The position numbers were made by a program, and so were the translations under genes. From the NCBI GenBank assembly GCA_002685535.1, contig NYXK01000122.1:56748-120747 (forward strand): a stretch of 64,000 nucleotides of DNA. The letters are read 5' to 3'. The DNA comes from Deltaproteobacteria bacterium. GTDB lineage: Bacteria > SAR324 > NAC60-12. Under the pieces are notes generated by a model. It had not been told where the DNA came from, searched no databases, and was given only the letters and a program-made list of their open reading frames with translations. Positions 57,956-64,000 of the stretch are shown piece after piece; position 1 is the first letter of the stretch; the number at the start of each line of letters is the position of its first letter.

Positions 57956-59505
57956 ATGGCCTCGCCGAAATCCACACCTGAAGATACAGCCTTACCAACA
58001 ACAGCGACGGAAACCCTTGCACAGGATCCGGCACCCTCAGGAGCCCCAGCTCATGTTCCAGATCAGGGAAATCAATTAGAAGCAGATGTAGAGGTGCAGC
58101 GATATTCTCCCGCACCATAGAATACTGAGTTGACACATTTTTGACAGTCAGTTAGTGACGACCACGACTCTTCTTTTGGGAGCGACGACGATAGGTAAGC
58201 ATGATGTCCGAGCCTCGAATAGCCGGAGTTGATTCTCGAAATCAGTCAATCGATTACCACGTCATTGAGTTCCAGTATTGCTCGATATCGTATCGAGAAT
58301 GGGAGATCGTACCATCAGTATAAGGATGGGCGTAAGCTGTTTGAATAAGTCACTTTGAAGCCGAGGCTGACACTTGACAGAATATGCGTATCCGAATGAT
58401 GAGGTATGTCTATCAAGACCAGATCAGGATCATACTGATAATTTTGAAGCTCGAGAAAGATCGTTTAGGTATGTCTTAAATGTTTTCCCTTGAAGGCAAG
58501 AGTTGACAATTTCCCAGACCTGCAACATCATCTTTTCAAGCTCATGATGGATGAGAAACTCTATCTCGCACCCATCAAACCAAATCCACAAAATGTTCTG
58601 GATCTAGGAACAGGGACTGGACTTTGGGCTATTGAGTTCGGTGAGCTCTCCCATCTTCCCTCCGCTAAGATGAATATTGATATGGCCCAGCGGACGAGAA
58701 TCCCTCAGCCCAAGTAACAGGCACAGATCTAAGTCCTATCCAACCAACTTTGTACAATCAACATCCCCACCTATGAGTCTTCAATTAACTGACCGACCGC
58801 TAGCGTCCCACCTAACCTCCAATTCATGATCGACGACGCAGGGGAAGACTGGGTCTTCCCCCAAAAGTTCGACTTTATTCACGCCCGCCAGCTCCACTGC
58901 GCCGTAGAAGAGAAACGACTGATCGAGCAAGCACTACAGTACTTCACCCTCCCTTACCCCATGCTTATCCTAATCCCTTCATCCTCTCCTTCTTACCACC
59001 CCTAGGTACCTCGAACCAGGAGGCTATTTCGAAATGCAAGAACTCGCCTTCCCCGGCACCTGCGACGACTCTACCAACCCGCCCGACAACGCCTTCACGA
59101 AGTGGAACGCCCTCATGCTCGAAGCTTCCATAAAAATGGATAAACCACTCAACAATCCCCCAAAATACGCAGAATGGATGCGCGACGCAGGGTTCACAGA
59201 CGTGCATTCATCACTGTATAAATGGCCCTCTAATACCTGGCCGAAGGGAAAGAAAGAGAAGACGCTGGGTCTGTGGAATATGGTCAATACGCTTGATGGG
59301 CTGGAGGGCTTCACCATGGCGATGTTTACGAGGGTTTTGGGGTGGACGCCGGAGGAGGTACAGCTGTTTTTGGTGGAGGTTAGGAGGGACTGCAAAGATA
59401 AGAGGCTGCATAATTACTGGCCTGTGTAAGTTTAGGTGTTGCAACAACGGGAAATGGCTAATTTGTCTCTATAGGTATATCACTTATGGTCAGAGACCAG
59501 CATAG
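57956..59505 (+). CDS. LaeA-like SAM-dependent methyltransferase
   Basis: Ten exons: 57956-58087, 58148-58194, 58276-58331, 58381-58403, 58450-58468, 58518-58640, 58691-58751, 58804-58938, 59006-59425 and 59475-59505. Phases join to 348 residues. Two exons are only 23 and 19 nt. Order of marks: a disordered N-terminus, DDHDSSFGSDDD, ARYRIENGRSYHQYKDG, YPNDELEKDRLDLQHHLF, the SAM motif NVLDLGTGTGLWAIEFA (119-135), GTDLSPIQPTFVPPN, FDFIHARQL and YLEPGGYFEMQE. This is the typical fungal UMTA/LaeA-like architecture. Relatives of LaeA regulate secondary metabolism; others methylate metabolites or proteins. The clear family match and consistent splicing make the model solid; the substrate is unknown. 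Confidence 0.92.
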
Positions 59506-59964
59506 AACAGCGGGAAAGGGCCTCGACTTTTCAAGAACTAATGCCAGAGCCGGAGTGCTTGGTACGTTCAAAATAATACAAGTTTGTTAGGCTGGTTACA
59601 GGCTCTTGATCGTCCTAAGTGGCTCGCTTAGATATTTTCAGTTGAGTTGAAGGTTGGTAAGCGCTGCGAGGCCTAGTCAAGTCATACTCCGATGCATGGA
59701 AACTGCGTGGGGGCGGAGTACGTCCTAAATGAGATCATGGCCAACATTGGGTAGTGTTTCCGAGATATTGAGTAAGGAAATATAACATGCCACCATCCCC
59801 ATCTCACAGAACTCCAGAGCTAGGGCGCCAAGTCTCGAACAAGGCTTGAGACGTGGAGCTGTGAGAGTTAGTAGTGAAAAATCTGTCGTGTCATTTATCG
59901 TAGACTTATACTGCCGCATGTAAACAGCCTACAAATCATCATTAGCCGAAACATCCAGAAAAGG
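59506..59964. other. Intergenic region
   Basis: About 460 bp; no gene recognised. Confidence 0.5.
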
Positions 59965-61270
59965 ATGACACTCCAGCTTCTTAGTTTGCTTTTGTTGTAT
60001 GCATCTTGTCTCCTAATTACCTGCGGCATGGCTCATATCCACGGCGGGTCGACTTTTAACTATCCTATTGGGATTCATTTTGGTCACACAAAACTGTACG
60101 ATTATCTACTTCCTCGCACACCTACACGGTGTTGATGTACCTGACTCCGAACCCCGATGGATCGTGTATCTGACATCTTGCAATGACATAGGTCTTCAGC
60201 GTACTTTGACTCCGAGTCAAAGATACACATCGTCACCTCCATCCAGAGCAACCTAAATTGGCGGGAGTACTTTCTCACAACGATGAAAGATTCTCGAAAC
60301 CATGCGTAAAACACCCCACTCCCTCCGATTTCTCTCCCTGCCTGTAATAATTCCGAAACGCAATATATGGAAACGCTCTTCAACGCGCGCACTCACATAG
60401 CAAGTATTTCGACTCAGAAAACATGGCAATGTTCAAAGAAACTCTGGTCTCAATCATCACCGCAACCGCGTCTGCTCTCGGAAGACCGGCGGATACTTTA
60501 CATATAAATGCTTTCTCCGTCCCACAACATTTCTACGACATATCATCCCTTCACAAATATGGTGGAGACAGCCTCCAGAGCGGGGTATATTTATCGGACC
60601 GGCCAAATGATCACACACTTCAACAATGCACGCTTGGCTTACAACCTGGACAGTTGTACAGAGCTCGGCCTCCCGCCTGACTGCAATCTCGACGAAGAAG
60701 AGAACTATGTCTTTGTTGTCGACTACGGGACGACATTCCTCTCGCTTGGATTCGCTGCCGTTGGAAAGAGGCTGTATGCTCAAATCGCCGAGCGCGACTG
60801 GATCGACGTAGAAGTAGAAGAGGTGTGTTGCATGGACGGTATAGGTGAACTTCGACTGAATACATCTGATAAATCTACAACAGATGAACAATACCGATAA
60901 CGCCACAGCCAAACTCCCACCCTTCACCCTACAAAGGATTCAAGACTTTCTCGGCCGTCAGCTAACCAGACGAGAAGGCGGCGTACCCATCCTGCCATCA
61001 TGTGTCCTCGCTGTCATACTCACAGACGAAGCTCCGGAGCAGTCAATGACTGCGATGAAGGCCTTGACAGAAGAGGCCTTGCCAGATTTCAAGCCTAAAT
61101 TCAAGATGTCGATTGAGCCGGGCTGGGTGGGTGCTTATGGGGCAGCCCACAGAGCTCGACAGATGGTCACGGATGAGATGTTCATCGACCTAGAACGTTT
61201 AAGCGACCGCCATGGGTTCATGGAGGAGGAAAGACATCCACCACTGCAGCAGAGCCATGATGAGTTATAA
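59965..61270 (+). pseudogene. Hsp70-like (ASKHA fold) protein with signal peptide, frameshifted
   Basis: Exons can be placed at 59965-60095, 60192-60305, 60401-about 60819 and 60884-61270 with GT-AG introns. The start MTLQLLSLLLLYASCLLITC is a signal peptide. YPIGIHFGHTK aligns with the Hsp70 phosphate-1 loop (IGIDLGTT). VPQHFYDIS, then ETASRAGYIYR and ARLAYNLDSC, follow the Hsp70 pattern VPAYF...AGLxVLR...AAIAYGLD. NYVFVVDYGTTFLSLG matches phosphate-2. The C-terminal VGAYGAAHRARQ resembles the adenosine motif. Between FYDISS and TNMVETASRAG (about 60545-60570) the frame shifts by one base and no intron explains it. Several nucleotide-loop residues also deviate, so ATPase activity is doubtful. 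Either a recent pseudogene or a one-base sequence error. No substrate-binding domain is present. Confidence 0.65.
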
Positions 61271-62278
<1,008 letters not shown>

Positions 62279-63968
62279 TCACTTATCATCATCATCATCG
62301 TCATCATCAGGTAACTCCTCAAATCTCCCCTCATGGAACGCCTTTTCCACGGGATTTTGTACGCTCATGACGCCCGTTTTCTTGAGTCTGTTCACCACAT
62401 TAGCTTCGGCCAGAAACAGTAGGAAGAGAAACATACCTCTCAAACAAAACAAACAACTTGTCAGCCTCCCTCTCCTTCTCCTCCTGCGTCATCTCCTCCA
62501 TCTCAACCGTCTCCTCCATATCCAGCAACTGGCCCGTAATAGGATTCACCCTCCCCGAGACATCCTTACTATCCTGACTCGCTCGCGTGTTGCTGCTCTC
62601 GCTACTCGTGCTCCATGCTTCCAGCGCGTTCTCGGGTATCGGGACGTTATGCTGGAAGAGGAATCCTGATGCGAAGCCATATCCTACGTTCTGGACGAAG
62701 ATCTTGGGGTCTTTGGCCGAGAGTTCGAATAGGAGGGAGGAGATCGATTCTCGGACTTGTGGTGTTGTTGGGTTGTTTGTTAGACGGAGGAGGCGAGAGG
62801 AGAGGGTTTCTGCTCGACCCAGGATTTGTTTTCGGTCTTCTTCTGAGGGGAGGAGGATCCGTTGCAGGTGGGATTGGACTTCTTTTGGTGCGAGGTCGTA
62901 GACTTTTCGTATTAACTGGAGAAGTGGTGAGACATTCTGTTCGAGTTCATCGTCCTTGTACGCTTTGACACTTTTCTCCAGTATCTCGACAAATCGGTCC
63001 ACATTGACGTTCTGTGATGATTTTGGGAATAACGCAGCCACATTATCCTTTTCATCCAGTGCCAAATTCATGAGCGCATTGACCAGAGACCCAATTGGTG
63101 GTTCCAGAGGTTTGCTGCTCGTTACTGTCCGTCTCGTGAGGAGAATCAACATGGGTTGAACTGCTGGAGAGAATGCTCCAATCCTTTGCGGACAATGGTG
63201 TGTGATATTGAACATCAACTTCGCCGTTTCAATCAATGCCATATCTTCCATTGGATCCAGCTCCTTGACCTTCTTCTGCTTCGTGACGTATTGTTTCGAA
63301 TGCCTGCTGACATTTTGACATATGAATTCCGCCAAGTGATATTGATCCACCAACTTCTCCAGATTGACATTCGAATTGTAGGTTGTGAGGAAGATGATTC
63401 GCGAGACCAGAAATTCATCATCCCTGCTATCATTCTTCAGCTTGTTACACGCCTTCTGCTCGTATCCCAAATCCACAAATATCTGTCTCGTTTCGGCTTT
63501 CAGGAGGAGAGCGTTGGCTAAACATCGTAGAGCATTTCGTGAGGTTGTCAAGGAGGGACTATTGAAGGCGTGTCGAGTTAAGGTCTCTATTCCCTGGGCT
63601 TGGTTAGCTCTGCAGATGTGGTAGGGGATGTGACCTGCCTCTTTGGTGAAGATGGGGTCTGCATTGGTGGGGTCACGACCAAAGACCTTGAGCTGTTCTA
63701 GTAATGCATCTCGTTCTGGGCGATATTAGCGTAATGTATGACAGCTGTATTGAGATCGTACGGTGTGGCAATAAGGCGATTTTCTCTAGATCTGCTGAGA
63801 GTTTTCCCATAAGTTTCGTGACTTCTTCCAATTTCGCTATTCTTGTCAGTACGCCAACTCCAACTTTTCGAGATTCGTACCTGGTCCAGTCAAGGTCAGA
63901 TCCACAGACGATATAGAGGTTCTCGGACTCGAGGAAGGCATCTTTGGAGTCTTTTCGCAAAACGGCAT
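62279..63968 (-). CDS. ric8: Ric8/synembryn, G-alpha exchange factor and chaperone
   Basis: Four exons in coding order: 63968-63881, 63836-63762, 63715-62437 and 62387-62279, with GT-AG introns of 44-49 bp, give 516 residues. Ric8 activates and folds heterotrimeric G-protein alpha subunits in the cytoplasm and is needed for growth and development in fungi. Family marks: TSRNALRCLANALLL, LGYEQKACNKLKND, LVSRIIFLTTYN, KLMFNITHHCP, PPIGSLVNALMNL, GFLFQHNVPIPENA, VNPITGQLLDMEE and the C-terminal ending EKAFHEGRFEEL, then a run of seven Asp and a Lys. The start MPFCEKTPK is in a short first exon. The gene is complete in the window and looks functional. Confidence 0.93.
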
Positions 63969-64000
63969 GATCTGGTGTGAAGGATCGTGAAGTTCGAAGG

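Noticed and set aside
62280..62312. CAT-rich repeat on the plus strand near 62,285-62,312
   Set aside because: It is the reverse complement of the poly-Asp C-terminus codons of ric8, so it is coding sequence and not a separate repeat.

Overview
The window looks like nuclear DNA of a filamentous ascomycete (Pezizomycotina). Evidence: many GT-AG introns of 41-144 bp (mostly 45-75 bp), branch sites of the CTAAC/CTGAC type, and fungus-specific families (HET, 2EXR, DUF7580, SAT4-type rhodopsin, LaeA-like methyltransferase, psi-factor oxygenase). The mix of HET/2EXR expansion with plant cell-wall enzymes would suit Leotiomycetes, but that placement is inference. I rebuilt gene models by hand from reading frames, splice signals and family motifs; no database search was possible.

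Layout. 0-8.6 kb: a decayed cytochrome P450 cut by the window edge, a secreted PL1 pectate lyase, a 2EXR protein, an unrecognised CxxC protein and a gelsolin/severin-like protein. 8.7-21.7 kb: a defence/incompatibility-type block with a very large C2H2 + multi-RRM protein, a divergently transcribed DUF7580 protein whose start lies only 72 bp away, an intact HET gene and a broken HET gene. 23-32 kb: a degenerate locus, a GH3 beta-xylosidase and a VIT/vWA protein. 32-38.3 kb: a GH5-CBM1 cellulase, a HET protein with an N-terminal AMPK-type (CBM48-like) module, and a dead 2EXR gene. 38.3-51 kb: a secreted FMN-dependent alpha-hydroxyacid dehydrogenase, an MPDU1-like PQ-loop protein, a SAT4-type rhodopsin protein, an unknown membrane protein and a DUF2235 hydrolase, separated by long gene-poor gaps. 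52-61.3 kb: a psi-factor oxygenase (dioxygenase-P450 fusion), an intact P450, a LaeA-like methyltransferase and a frameshifted Hsp70-like gene with a signal peptide. 62.3-64 kb: the complete ric8 gene.

Three themes link the genes. Wall-degrading enzymes (PL1, GH3, GH5-CBM1) are scattered rather than clustered, and the cellulase has a dense group of CreA-like sites upstream. Self/non-self or NLR-allied genes (HET, DUF7580, C2H2 module) show rapid turnover, with intact and broken copies side by side. The oxygenase, P450 and methyltransferase at 52-59.5 kb could form a small oxylipin or secondary-metabolite group. Four clear pseudogenes plus one frameshifted gene make this an unusually fast-decaying accessory segment. 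The most novel single item is the CBM48-HET fusion at 34.1-36.3 kb; next are the C2H2/RRM giant and its head-to-head DUF7580 partner.
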